Assembly (NCBI GenBank): GCA_017443405.1
Contig: JAFRXS010000206.1
Coordinates: 1-47,999 of the forward strand
DNA: 47,999 nucleotides
Direction: 5' to 3'
Origin: Clostridia bacterium
GTDB taxonomy: Bacteria > Bacillota > Clostridia > Oscillospirales > Acutalibacteraceae
This document shows positions 8,358-15,854 of this stretch, piece after piece. Made by a program: the position numbers and the translations under genes. The notes beneath the pieces are model-generated. The model worked only from the letters and a program-made list of their open reading frames with translations. It was not told the origin of the DNA and did not search any database. How positions within the stretch are numbered: position 1 is the first letter of the stretch; each line of letters starts with the position of its first letter.

Positions 8358-9354
8358 GCACCGTAACGTCGGGCTGTTCATCGTCCACGCCGGCTGCCCG
8401 CACAGATGCGTTTTCTGCGATCAGAAAGCCATCTCGGGCGAAAAGTATCCGGTAACTCCCGACGACGTTCGCGCGGCGGCTGAAACCGCCCTGTCGTCCG
8501 GAGAAAAGGGCGGGGAGATAGCCTTTTTCGGCGGCAGCTTCACGGCCGTGCCGCGTAAATACATGATCTCGCTGCTCGAAGCCGCTTTGCCTTACGTTAG
8601 GAGCGGCGATTTTTCAGGCGTGCGCTGCTCTACGAGACCGGACTGTATCGACCCGGAGATACTCGATATCCTCGAAAAATACCGCGTCAGCGCTGTCGAG
8701 CTCGGCGCGCAGAGCATGTCCGACGAAACGCTCGCGGCAAACCTGCGCGGACATACTTCCGACGACGTCCGCCGCGCCTCGCGGCTCATCAAAGAGCGCG
8801 GCATGCAGCTCGGGCTTCAGATGATGACGGGGATGTACCGAGGCGGTCGCGACATCGACGTTTACACCGCGGAGGAGTTCGTGAAGCTCGCCCCCGACAC
8901 CGTCCGGATATATCCGACGGTGACAATAAAAAATACCGCTCTCGCGGATAAATACGAAAGCGGCGAATACGTTCCGCCGACGCTCGAAGAAACGGTGGAG
9001 CTTTGCGCGCGGCTGATAACTCTTTTTCGCGCCAACGGCATAAAGGTCATCCGCTGCGGGCTCCATTCCGGCGGGGGTGTGGAGGAAGGCTACGTCGCCG
9101 GCCCTTACCATCCCGCGTTCGGAGAGCTTTGCGAGAGCAGGATATTGCTCGAAAAGGTCCTGCCTGCGGTCCGGTCGGTCATCGAAAAAGACCCCGCGGC
9201 AAAAATAGAGATCAGAGTCGCGCCGCGCGAAGTGTCGCGAGCTGTCGGTCAGAAAAGGTCCAATATCGAATATCTTGGAAGCATCGGCGCGCGGTGCCGT
9301 GTGATACCCGACGCGTCAGTCGCGCCGGGAGAGCCGGAGGTCAAAGCCGTTTGA
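8350..9354 (+). CDS. Radical SAM protein (Elp3/YhcC-like)
   Basis: A 334-residue iron-sulfur enzyme. The [4Fe-4S]/SAM cluster motif is C16-x3-C20-x2-C23 in [12 protein letters not shown]. It is followed by FFGGSF (SAM binding), [13 protein letters not shown] and [10 protein letters not shown], all typical of the Elp3/coproporphyrinogen-oxidase-like radical SAM group. The last 60 residues carry a basic segment ([17 protein letters not shown]) that looks like a KH-type nucleic-acid-binding end, consistent with an RNA substrate. The exact reaction is unknown. The start overlaps folE by 8 bases. The stop abuts the stop of the convergent gene at 9355 with no intergenic bases. Confidence 0.88.
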   Translation: MSEHRNVGLFIVHAGCPHRCVFCDQKAISGEKYPVTPDDVRAAAETALSSGEKGGEIAFFGGSFTAVPRKYMISLLEAALPYVRSGDFSGVRCSTRPDCIDPEILDILEKYRVSAVELGAQSMSDETLAANLRGHTSDDVRRASRLIKERGMQLGLQMMTGMYRGGRDIDVYTAEEFVKLAPDTVRIYPTVTIKNTALADKYESGEYVPPTLEETVELCARLITLFRANGIKVIRCGLHSGGGVEEGYVAGPYHPAFGELCESRILLEKVLPAVRSVIEKDPAAKIEIRVAPREVSRAVGQKRSNIEYLGSIGARCRVIPDASVAPGEPEVKAV

Positions 9355-9531
9355 TCAGAGATCGGACGGAAACTCCTCGATATAGCTTTTTTCTCTGTCC
9401 TTTATCGCCTCGTCGTAGCCTACAAGAGCCGCGAAAGGCGAGAACTGCGCCGCCCTGTCGCGCATCGGCATGTGCGGTCTCTTGTCCGAAACGTGATGCG
9501 GCAGGTCGATGATATCTTCGTAACCCGTCAC
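9355..9531 (-). CDS. YolD-like small protein next to Y-family polymerase
   Basis: A 58-residue protein. The GTG start at 9531 overlaps the polymerase stop (GTGA), with AGGAGG nine bases upstream at 9541-9546. The sequence contains DIIDLPHHVSDKRPHMPM and RAAQFSPFAALVGYDEAI, which I recognise as the small YolD-related protein commonly found next to UmuC/DinB-type polymerases in Clostridia. In Bacillus, YolD-like proteins are paired with the Y-family polymerase YqjW/UvrX; a partner or regulatory role is inferred. The length is short: the usual C-terminal extension after the GY motif is reduced. Confidence 0.82.
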   Translation of the reverse strand: MTGYEDIIDLPHHVSDKRPHMPMRDRAAQFSPFAALVGYDEAIKDREKSYIEEFPSDL

Positions 9532-11033
9532 GCCTTGTGACCTCCTATCTGTGAGTTTCTCTCTATCGCGGTCGCGCCCTCCTCGAAGTTGAAGCCCTTG
9601 AGTATCGAGTTTTTACCGAACCGCCTGCGTATGTTGACGACAGCTTCCTGCTGCCGTTTTTCTTTTTTCAGGAACTCTTCCCTCGCCTTATCCGGCGAGT
9701 CCTGCGCCATCGAGAAAAGGTCGAGCTGCTCGTAGGCGACGTCTACCGCCGCCGAAGCCGGGACCACGTGCTCCGCGGAAATGTTGAGCCTGCGGACGGG
9801 GATGTCGGGATCGACGGCAGCGTCGAATATCGCGAGAGCCGCTTCTGTTATCAGTTTCGCGGACGAGGTGCGTATGCCCAGCGGAGCCGTGCCGTGCGCG
9901 TGGACGGGCACCGTCTTGCCGTAACGGTCGACGCCGACTTTGCCTGTGTAGTTCAGGACGCCCGACGCCTTGAAGCTGCCGGAGTCATAGTTGACCGTCA
10001 GCACTATACTGTCCGTGACGAGCGCCTTGCCCACAAGGTCGAACGAGAGAGCGTCAGCCATCTCGCGCACGACGAGCCGCGCCTTGTCGAATTCGTAGGG
10101 GCGGGGCAGGACCTGCCCGGAGCTTATGCTGTTCGAAGCCGGCTTGTACGCCTTGATGTCCTTTATCTCGCAGGGCTCCCAGCCCCAGGCGTGGTCGATG
10201 AGCAGCTCGGCGTTTATGCCGAACATCTTGTAAAGGACGTCCTCGTTCCTTGCCGACAGGCGCGCGATATCGCCCATGGTGAATATCCCGATATTCTCGA
10301 GCTTCGCCGCCGTCCGCCCGCCTATGCGCCAGAAGTCCGTCAGCGGCCTGTGCGACCACATCTTTTCCCTGAAGGAGCGCTCGTCGAGTTCGGCTATGCG
10401 CACGCCGTTTGCGTCCGGCTGCATTTTTTTCGCCAGCACGTCCATCGCTATCTTTGAAAGGAACAGATTGCTTCCTATGCCGACGGTGGCGGTTATCCTC
10501 GTTTCCTCGAGCACCTTGCAGATGAGCATCATCGCGAGCTCGCGCGGGGGGAGCGAGTATATCTTGAGATACGGCGTCGCGTCTATGAAGACCTCGTCTA
10601 TCGAATAAACAACGATATCCTCCGGCGCGATGTACCGGAGGTATATTTTGTATATTTCCGAACTGTAATCGACGTAATACGCCATGCGCGGCTTCGCGAC
10701 GATGAACGAAAGAGCGAGCGACGGGTCGCGGTCCAGCTCGTCCGCAAAGTACGACTCGCCTTTGAATACGCCTCCCGGAGCGAGCAGCTTCCTGCCGCGG
10801 TTTATTTCGTCGACTCTCTGCTTGACCTCGAACAAACGGGGTCTGCCGGGTACGCCGCGCGCCTTCAGCGAGGGTGAGACGGCTAAGCAGATGGTCTTGT
10901 CCGTCCTGCTCTCGTCGGCGACGACGAGATTCGCGTTCAGCGGATCAAGACCCCGCTCGCCGCATTCGACCGAGGCGTAAAAGCTCTTTAGGTCTATCGC
11001 GATATAGACCTTTTCCTTCGGCGTATCCGGCAC
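9528..11033 (-). CDS. Y-family DNA polymerase (DinB/UmuC type)
   Basis: A 501-residue translesion polymerase. Catalytic parts are visible: D14 in AIDLKSFYASVEC, the YSIDEVFID palm motif near residues 143-151, and helix-hairpin-helix and little-finger regions after about residue 215. A beta-clamp-binding motif QLDLF sits at 436-440, and the C-terminus IRRRFGKNSILKG...ERNSQIGGHKA is the form common in Firmicutes UmuC/UvrX-like enzymes. The GTG start has only a distant GAGG. It lies 11 bases after the secreted lipase gene and is translationally coupled to the YolD-like gene, so all three probably share one transcript. No LexA box was recognised upstream. Confidence 0.93.
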   Translation of the reverse strand: MPDTPKEKVYIAIDLKSFYASVECGERGLDPLNANLVVADESRTDKTICLAVSPSLKARGVPGRPRLFEVKQRVDEINRGRKLLAPGGVFKGESYFADELDRDPSLALSFIVAKPRMAYYVDYSSEIYKIYLRYIAPEDIVVYSIDEVFIDATPYLKIYSLPPRELAMMLICKVLEETRITATVGIGSNLFLSKIAMDVLAKKMQPDANGVRIAELDERSFREKMWSHRPLTDFWRIGGRTAAKLENIGIFTMGDIARLSARNEDVLYKMFGINAELLIDHAWGWEPCEIKDIKAYKPASNSISSGQVLPRPYEFDKARLVVREMADALSFDLVGKALVTDSIVLTVNYDSGSFKASGVLNYTGKVGVDRYGKTVPVHAHGTAPLGIRTSSAKLITEAALAIFDAAVDPDIPVRRLNISAEHVVPASAAVDVAYEQLDLFSMAQDSPDKAREEFLKKEKRQQEAVVNIRRRFGKNSILKGFNFEEGATAIERNSQIGGHKA

Positions 11034-11044
11034 GGTTTAAGCTA

Positions 11045-12928
11045 TTACCTCGCGAACAGCTCCGAGAGCCTTCTTATGATCCTCTGGATACGCAGAACGA
11101 TCCTTCCGAGCACGTTGAGCAGGGCGGCAAAGCCCTTGACGGAACTCAGAGTGGGAGAGATGCGCGAAAGGGCGGTATAGGGCGAGGAGGCGTCGTATTC
11201 CGGCGCTTCGCCGTTCATCAGCAGGAAGTCGAAATCTCTCGACCCGACGGGGGTGAGCGTGCTTACGCCGATGTTGGCGTAGGAGACGGTAACGGTCACG
11301 GGAACGAGCGACTTGCCGGGCAGCGTCCCGTAGAGAGGTATCCTTCTCTGCTCGCCCGGCATAAGTATCGTGTCAGAGTAATCGAAGCGGATATCCGCGC
11401 CCTTCGCTCTGACGGAGGTTATCGATACCGCGGAATTGGACGTGTTTTTGACGACGAGCGCCTGATCTCTCGAAGTCAGTCTGCCTTCCTCGCTCACGTC
11501 GAATTTCGCGTGAACGGCGAGAGAGCGCGAAGCCGCGGCGTGGAACTGCGGATAAGCCTTTGACTCGTGGACGTCCCTGAGCGGCGCGTCGGAAAGCAGC
11601 TGCCTCAGCACGAGAGAACGCGTGAAATCGTCGACCTTTTCCTGACCGTGATAATACTTTTCGACTATCCACGTGTTTTCGGGCAGGTAGCAGGTCGAGG
11701 CGTCTATCTCCATCGAGGGGGAAAGGTGGTTGTGCTTCGGGTCCGCGCAGTCCGTATCAAGCGTCTTGTAGCCGTCGGAATAACGCTGTCCCCAGGGGGC
11801 GGGAGTCGCTCCCGTCGCGCCGGAAACGGGGATTATTCCGTCGGAATTGACGAGCGAACCCGTGACGGAGGGCGTACCCGAGCCGGCGAGGATGGAGATG
11901 TTCACTCCGTTGTCGAGCGCCCTGCGCAGGTCCACGCCGAAGTTCTTCATATAGGTTTCATGGAAATAAGTCGTCCTGTCGATGAGTTCTTTGTTCGCGA
12001 CAGGATCGAGCTTTTCTTCGATGAGCTCCTTATACTGACCGTAGGGCACGAAATCCCAGAAGCTCGGCCACGTGCCGATGTTCGCCGTCACGTCGCCTAT
12101 GACCGTGTCGACGAAGCGGTCGATTATCTCAAGCGGGTCGGAGTCCAGCAGCAGGTGCGCGTCCGATTCGATGCCGAAGCCGTATTCGACGAATTCGAGT
12201 ATCGTCTCTTCGTCGAAGTTCATGTCTCCGGTAAGGAAATCGTAAGCCAGCGAAGCGCCGCCGATGGCGGGGCAGGTCATCATGACGTTGTTGACCTTTT
12301 CGCCAACAGTGTCGGCGTTTTTGGAAAGATAGGCGGCGACTATCTGCCCGCCGTAGCTCTGCGAGAAGATATTTACCTTTTGAGCGCCCGTCACTCTCAG
12401 TACGTCGTCAATGAGCAGCTCGAGGCGTTCAACGTTATGAAGAACGTCGAGCCTGAAATCCGCGCCGAGAAGGAAAGTGTTGTCAAGGTCGAGATATTCC
12501 GCGAGATTCGTGAATATCCTGCTGCTCTCGTCAAGCCCGGAATAACGCGCGGACTCCGCGGTCGGCTCGAGCTGCGGGTAGATGTCGTTCACGCTGTTGC
12601 CCGACGCGTCCGTCGCCAGCACGCCCGCGACGGCGTCTATCGCCGGTTTCGCGACGCGCTGAAGGTCCGCGGGGGAGTTTACCGCGAGCTTCAGAAGCGA
12701 CAGGAAGAAATCCCAAAGCGTGTATTCCGTCTGTTCGTCTACGAAGGCTGCGTCGAACATCCAGACCTTTCTTTCTGTTCCGTCTTCATTTCTCATGATG
12801 AGCTGCGAGGACGAGAAGCCGCCGACGAGAACTACGGGATAGTCTTCGGACGCGGTCTGCGCCGACGCGAAGACCGCGGAGGTGACGAGCAGCGCCGCGC
12901 AGAGGATGACAGATAATACCTTTTTCAT
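11045..12928 (-). CDS. Secreted LCAT-like alpha/beta hydrolase, paralogue
   Basis: A 627-residue protein with a Sec signal (MKKVLSVILCAALLVTSAVFASAQ) and an extracellular hydrolase domain. The nucleophile elbow is VNIFSQSYGGQIV with Ser191 (S-x-S-x-G). SDGIIPVSGATG could supply the Asp and KYYHGQ the His. After about residue 450 there is an extra beta-rich domain (CARDB/Ig-like, with VKNTSNSAVSITSV and PGEQRRIPLYGTL) and a C-terminal basic helix absent from the 1538 paralogue. ATG 12928 is chosen because the promoter at 12963-12991 lies downstream of the longer candidate start at 12991. It heads a transcript with the Y-family polymerase. The function is inferred as extracellular lipase or acyltransferase. 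Confidence 0.77.
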   Translation of the reverse strand: MKKVLSVILCAALLVTSAVFASAQTASEDYPVVLVGGFSSSQLIMRNEDGTERKVWMFDAAFVDEQTEYTLWDFFLSLLKLAVNSPADLQRVAKPAIDAVAGVLATDASGNSVNDIYPQLEPTAESARYSGLDESSRIFTNLAEYLDLDNTFLLGADFRLDVLHNVERLELLIDDVLRVTGAQKVNIFSQSYGGQIVAAYLSKNADTVGEKVNNVMMTCPAIGGASLAYDFLTGDMNFDEETILEFVEYGFGIESDAHLLLDSDPLEIIDRFVDTVIGDVTANIGTWPSFWDFVPYGQYKELIEEKLDPVANKELIDRTTYFHETYMKNFGVDLRRALDNGVNISILAGSGTPSVTGSLVNSDGIIPVSGATGATPAPWGQRYSDGYKTLDTDCADPKHNHLSPSMEIDASTCYLPENTWIVEKYYHGQEKVDDFTRSLVLRQLLSDAPLRDVHESKAYPQFHAAASRSLAVHAKFDVSEEGRLTSRDQALVVKNTSNSAVSITSVRAKGADIRFDYSDTILMPGEQRRIPLYGTLPGKSLVPVTVTVSYANIGVSTLTPVGSRDFDFLLMNGEAPEYDASSPYTALSRISPTLSSVKGFAALLNVLGRIVLRIQRIIRRLSELFAR

Positions 12929-12962
12929 AACAGACCGTCTTTCCGTATTTAATTTCCGTCCT

Positions 12963-12991
12963 ATTTTACGATATTTTTTATAATTTTTCAA
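12963..12991 (-). promoter_or_regulatory. Sigma-A promoter of the second lipase/polymerase operon
   Basis: Minus strand TTGAAA (12991-12986), a 17-base spacer, TAAAAT (12968-12963). It rules out the ATG at 12991 as the translation start. Confidence 0.68.
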
Positions 12992-13009
12992 TAGCCCGGC
13001 GGGAAGTTG

Positions 13010-13038
13010 TTGACATAAAGATAAATCGGCATTAAAAT
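13010..13038 (+). promoter_or_regulatory. Sigma-A promoter of the nucleoside hydrolase operon
   Basis: TTGACA (13010-13015), a 17-base spacer, TAAAAT (13033-13038). Divergent from the promoter at 12963-12991, with 18 bases between the -35 boxes. Confidence 0.75.
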
Positions 13039-13059
13039 GATCCCGTGGAGGGGATGCGG

Positions 13060-13977
13060 ATGAACGTCATCGAGCTACTGAAAGCCGAAGGGCGCGAGCC
13101 CTTTGACGTACTGTTCGGAACGGATTGGTGGACCGACTGCGACGACGTCGGCGCTCTGTCGCTGCTTCTCAACGCTCATAAAGCCGGTATCATCCGCCTT
13201 TGCTGCGTGGGGATAAATTCCGTTATGGATCTTTCCGCCGCGTCAGTCGACGCTCTCTGCGCCGAGCGCGGACTTGATATCCCGATAGGCATCGACACCG
13301 CGGCGGTAAGAGACCCCGTAAAATGCCGTTATCAGAAACCTCTCGCAGAGGCGTCTTCCCGCAGCCTTGATAACGGCGACTGTCCCGAGGCGTATAAGCT
13401 TTACCGTTCCGTTCTCGCCGATTCCGACGGAAACGCCGTTATCGTCGACGTCGGCTTTCCCGAGATAATCATGCAGCTTCTCAAGTCGCCGCCGGACGGT
13501 ATCAGCCCGCTTCCGGGGGTTGAGCTTGTGAAAAGCAAGGTGAGAGAGATACGCCTCATGGCGGGCGACTGGAGCAGGGACGGCGGCAGGGAGTATAATC
13601 TCAGCGCTTATCCCGTTTGCGGCGAGGCGGGCGATTATATATGCCGCAACAGCCCCGTACCCGTTGTTTTCCTCGGGTATGAGGTAGGCGAAAAGGTCAT
13701 CTGCGGCGGCAGGCTCGACCGCGGAGGTCTTGTCTATAAAGCCTACGCCGCTCACGGTCATCCTGACGGCAGGTGCGCGTGGGACCCGATGACGGCTCTC
13801 GCCGCGGTGATCGACGACGACGAAAGGGCGGGCTACCGCAGGGTGACGGGCACGGCGAGTGTCGATCCCGATACCGGCTGCAATCATTTTACGCCTTCGC
13901 CCGACGGGAAACACAGCTATCTTGTCATGACGCGCGAACCGCGGTTCTACTCCGACATGATAGATGAGATAATATAA
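13060..13977 (+). CDS. Nucleoside hydrolase-like protein (IUNH family)
   Basis: A 305-residue protein of the inosine/uridine-preferring nucleoside hydrolase family. Members cleave the N-glycosidic bond of nucleosides to ribose and a free base. The calcium-binding N-terminal cluster reads TDWWTDCDDVGAL, a variant of DxDxxxDD that keeps the acidic residues but has WW in place of PG. A later REYNLSAYP segment matches the family's EFN metal/substrate region. The start is ATG 13060, because GGAGGGG at 13047-13053 is correctly spaced and the promoter ends at 13038; GTG 13045 would lie at the transcript start. It is the first gene of a run with GH16 and a serine hydrolase. Confidence 0.75.
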   Translation: MNVIELLKAEGREPFDVLFGTDWWTDCDDVGALSLLLNAHKAGIIRLCCVGINSVMDLSAASVDALCAERGLDIPIGIDTAAVRDPVKCRYQKPLAEASSRSLDNGDCPEAYKLYRSVLADSDGNAVIVDVGFPEIIMQLLKSPPDGISPLPGVELVKSKVREIRLMAGDWSRDGGREYNLSAYPVCGEAGDYICRNSPVPVVFLGYEVGEKVICGGRLDRGGLVYKAYAAHGHPDGRCAWDPMTALAAVIDDDERAGYRRVTGTASVDPDTGCNHFTPSPDGKHSYLVMTREPRFYSDMIDEII

Positions 13978-14012
13978 TAATTTGCCGATAATATACTAAC
14001 GGGAGGCATAAT

Positions 14013-14834
14013 ATGGATCTGTCATTCTTCAATAAGGTCACGGCGTTCATTCTCAGCGTGATCGTAACCGTCTGCGGCTGGCTGAACGTGTCCGTCAGAC
14101 CGATGGGGCAGAAGCTGGACCTGAGCGAATACGAACTCGTGTTTTGCGACGATTTCGACGCGGATGAGCTCGATCTTTCCGCCTGGCATCTCCGCGGAGA
14201 GGGCAAACGCCGCGAAGGCTACAACGCCGGCAGCCAGCTGAAGCTGGAGAACGGAGAACTCAAGATCACCGCCGAGTACCGCGAAGACGGTTCGTACGGC
14301 ACCGGATGGTATTCGGGCATGATAGCGCTCAATCAGCTCTATCTCCACGGCTATTTCGAGATAAAATGCGTCTGCAATAAGGGCGGCGGTTTCTGGAGCG
14401 CTTTCTGGCTGCAGTCCGGCACATCCTACGTCCATGACGCTTCAAGGGGCGGCGTCGGCGGTGCCGAGATAGATATTATGGAAGCTCCTCTTTACGACGA
14501 GTTTATGCCGACGAAGCGCAACAGCGTGACGCACGCGATCCACTGCAACGGCGGCGACGATAACCCCGATAAGCTGGACAGCTACAGGCCCGGTAAATTC
14601 CGCGGCAACGATATCTACAATACCTATAATACCTACGGACTCGAGTGGACCGAGGACGAGTATATCTTCTACATCAACGGCGTAGAGACCACGAGAACGT
14701 CCTTCAGCAAGGGTGTATCGACGGTGCCCGAGGAAGTGATAGTATCGCTCGAGATACCGGATGAAGTCACGTTCTCCGAGGGCGAGTCCACCGTGATGAC
14801 CGTCGATTACGTCAAGATATATCAGAAACCGTGA
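14013..14834 (+). CDS. Glycoside hydrolase family 16 beta-glucanase
   Basis: A 273-residue membrane-anchored or secreted endo-beta-glucanase. The hydrophobic N-terminus (FFNKVTAFILSVIVTVCGWL) serves as signal or anchor. The jelly-roll domain follows, with the GH16 signature E152-I-D-I-M-E157 (nucleophile E152, acid/base E157) and the substrate-cleft segments GGGFWSAFWL and YGLEWTEDEYIFYINGV. The family cleaves beta-1,3, beta-1,3-1,4 or related glucans and galactans; the subfamily is not certain. GGGAGG precedes the ATG. It is co-directional with nucleoside hydrolase (35-base gap) and serine hydrolase (12-base gap). Confidence 0.92.
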   Translation: MDLSFFNKVTAFILSVIVTVCGWLNVSVRPMGQKLDLSEYELVFCDDFDADELDLSAWHLRGEGKRREGYNAGSQLKLENGELKITAEYREDGSYGTGWYSGMIALNQLYLHGYFEIKCVCNKGGGFWSAFWLQSGTSYVHDASRGGVGGAEIDIMEAPLYDEFMPTKRNSVTHAIHCNGGDDNPDKLDSYRPGKFRGNDIYNTYNTYGLEWTEDEYIFYINGVETTRTSFSKGVSTVPEEVIVSLEIPDEVTFSEGESTVMTVDYVKIYQKP

Positions 14835-14846
14835 CGCGATAACCTC

Positions 14847-15785
14847 ATGAGAGAATTATTCAATATCATATCCGCCAAGCCCGAGGAGGGCTCGCCGGTA
14901 TCGCGGTTTTTCGACGCGGTGGAGCGCGACGCTCTCGTCGCCCCGATGTACGACGCGGCGGTCGCTCTGGGGACGGATATCTACAAAAAGAAGCTGCCGA
15001 ATTGCAACGACATCAACAACAGCCACTCCGTGACTAAATTCTTCATCGCCGCCGCCGTCGGCAGGCTCTGCGACGAGGGGCGAATAAGCCTTGACGACAA
15101 GGTCACGTCGTTCTTTGCGTCGTTCCCGCCCGACGGCAACGAAAGGTGGAAGAACGTAAGCGTTTACAGTACGCTCAGACACATGACCGGGCTCGGTGAG
15201 GACAGCATAAAGTGCGGCGTCGACGCCGAAAACTCAAACGAGGTCATCGGCGAGGATTTTCTGTCCGACACGTTCCGTCTGCCGCTGCCGTATGAGCCGG
15301 AGCAGTACCGCAGGTATTCCGACGCCGCGTACTATCTGCTCGGAAGGATCGTGTCCGCCGCGTCCGGCATGAACGCGCGCGACTATTTGAACGAGGAGTT
15401 TTTTAAGCCTCTTTGCTTCTCTCAGTGGGCTATGGCGTGCTGCCCTATGGGGTATCCGATAGGCGGCGGAGGCCTATTCGCCCGCGCTGCCGATATAGTC
15501 AAGCTCGGAGTAGTCTACGCCCGAGGCGGCGAGCTTTTCGGGCGCAGATACGTATCAAAAGAATGGATAGATATGTCCAAAAGCAGCGACTTCGCTCTGA
15601 GCCGTTTCCGCGATTCCGATATCTGGGTCAAGACCGGCGCGCACGGACAGATCGTCGCCTTCACCGATAAGCGCGACAGCGCGGTAGCCTGGCACGGCTG
15701 CGCTTCGGAGGACGATCACGGCAAGCGTAACGACCGCCTGCTCGAGGCGTACCTGGCTCTCCTCGACGAAGTCCGCCCCAAGTGA
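14847..15785 (+). CDS. Serine hydrolase, class C beta-lactamase-like family
   Basis: A 312-residue protein of the beta-lactamase-related serine hydrolase family. The three active-site elements are present: S61-V-T-K64 (SxxK), Y157-S-D159 in place of the usual YxN, and K262-T-G followed by AHG. No signal peptide is seen, so the enzyme is probably cytoplasmic and an esterase or peptidase rather than a drug-resistance lactamase. The Asp in YSD is a variant worth noting. It is the last gene of the 13060 operon and ends before a bidirectional terminator. Confidence 0.85.
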   Translation: MRELFNIISAKPEEGSPVSRFFDAVERDALVAPMYDAAVALGTDIYKKKLPNCNDINNSHSVTKFFIAAAVGRLCDEGRISLDDKVTSFFASFPPDGNERWKNVSVYSTLRHMTGLGEDSIKCGVDAENSNEVIGEDFLSDTFRLPLPYEPEQYRRYSDAAYYLLGRIVSAASGMNARDYLNEEFFKPLCFSQWAMACCPMGYPIGGGGLFARAADIVKLGVVYARGGELFGRRYVSKEWIDMSKSSDFALSRFRDSDIWVKTGAHGQIVAFTDKRDSAVAWHGCASEDDHGKRNDRLLEAYLALLDEVRPK

Positions 15786-15810
15786 AAACGAAATAAGTCC
15801 GGATACAGCA

Positions 15811-15838
15811 ACAGCCCCCGCCGCAAAGCGGAGGCTGT
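15811..15838. terminator. Bidirectional terminator between convergent genes
   Basis: ACAGCC (15811-15816) pairs with GGCTGT (15833-15838), with an inner GC-rich CCGC/GCGG helix, followed by TTTTCGTGTTT. It separates the serine hydrolase from the lipoprotein gene on the other strand. Confidence 0.65.
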
Positions 15839-15854
15839 TTTCGTGTTTCGGGGT

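Noticed and set aside
12929..12991. A longer N-terminus for the second lipase starting at 12991
   Set aside because: The promoter -10 at 12963-12968 lies downstream of that codon, so it would not be in the transcript. The signal peptide starts properly at 12928.
14847..15785. A beta-lactam resistance gene
   Set aside because: The family includes many esterases and peptidases. The YSD variant and lack of a signal peptide argue against a true lactamase.
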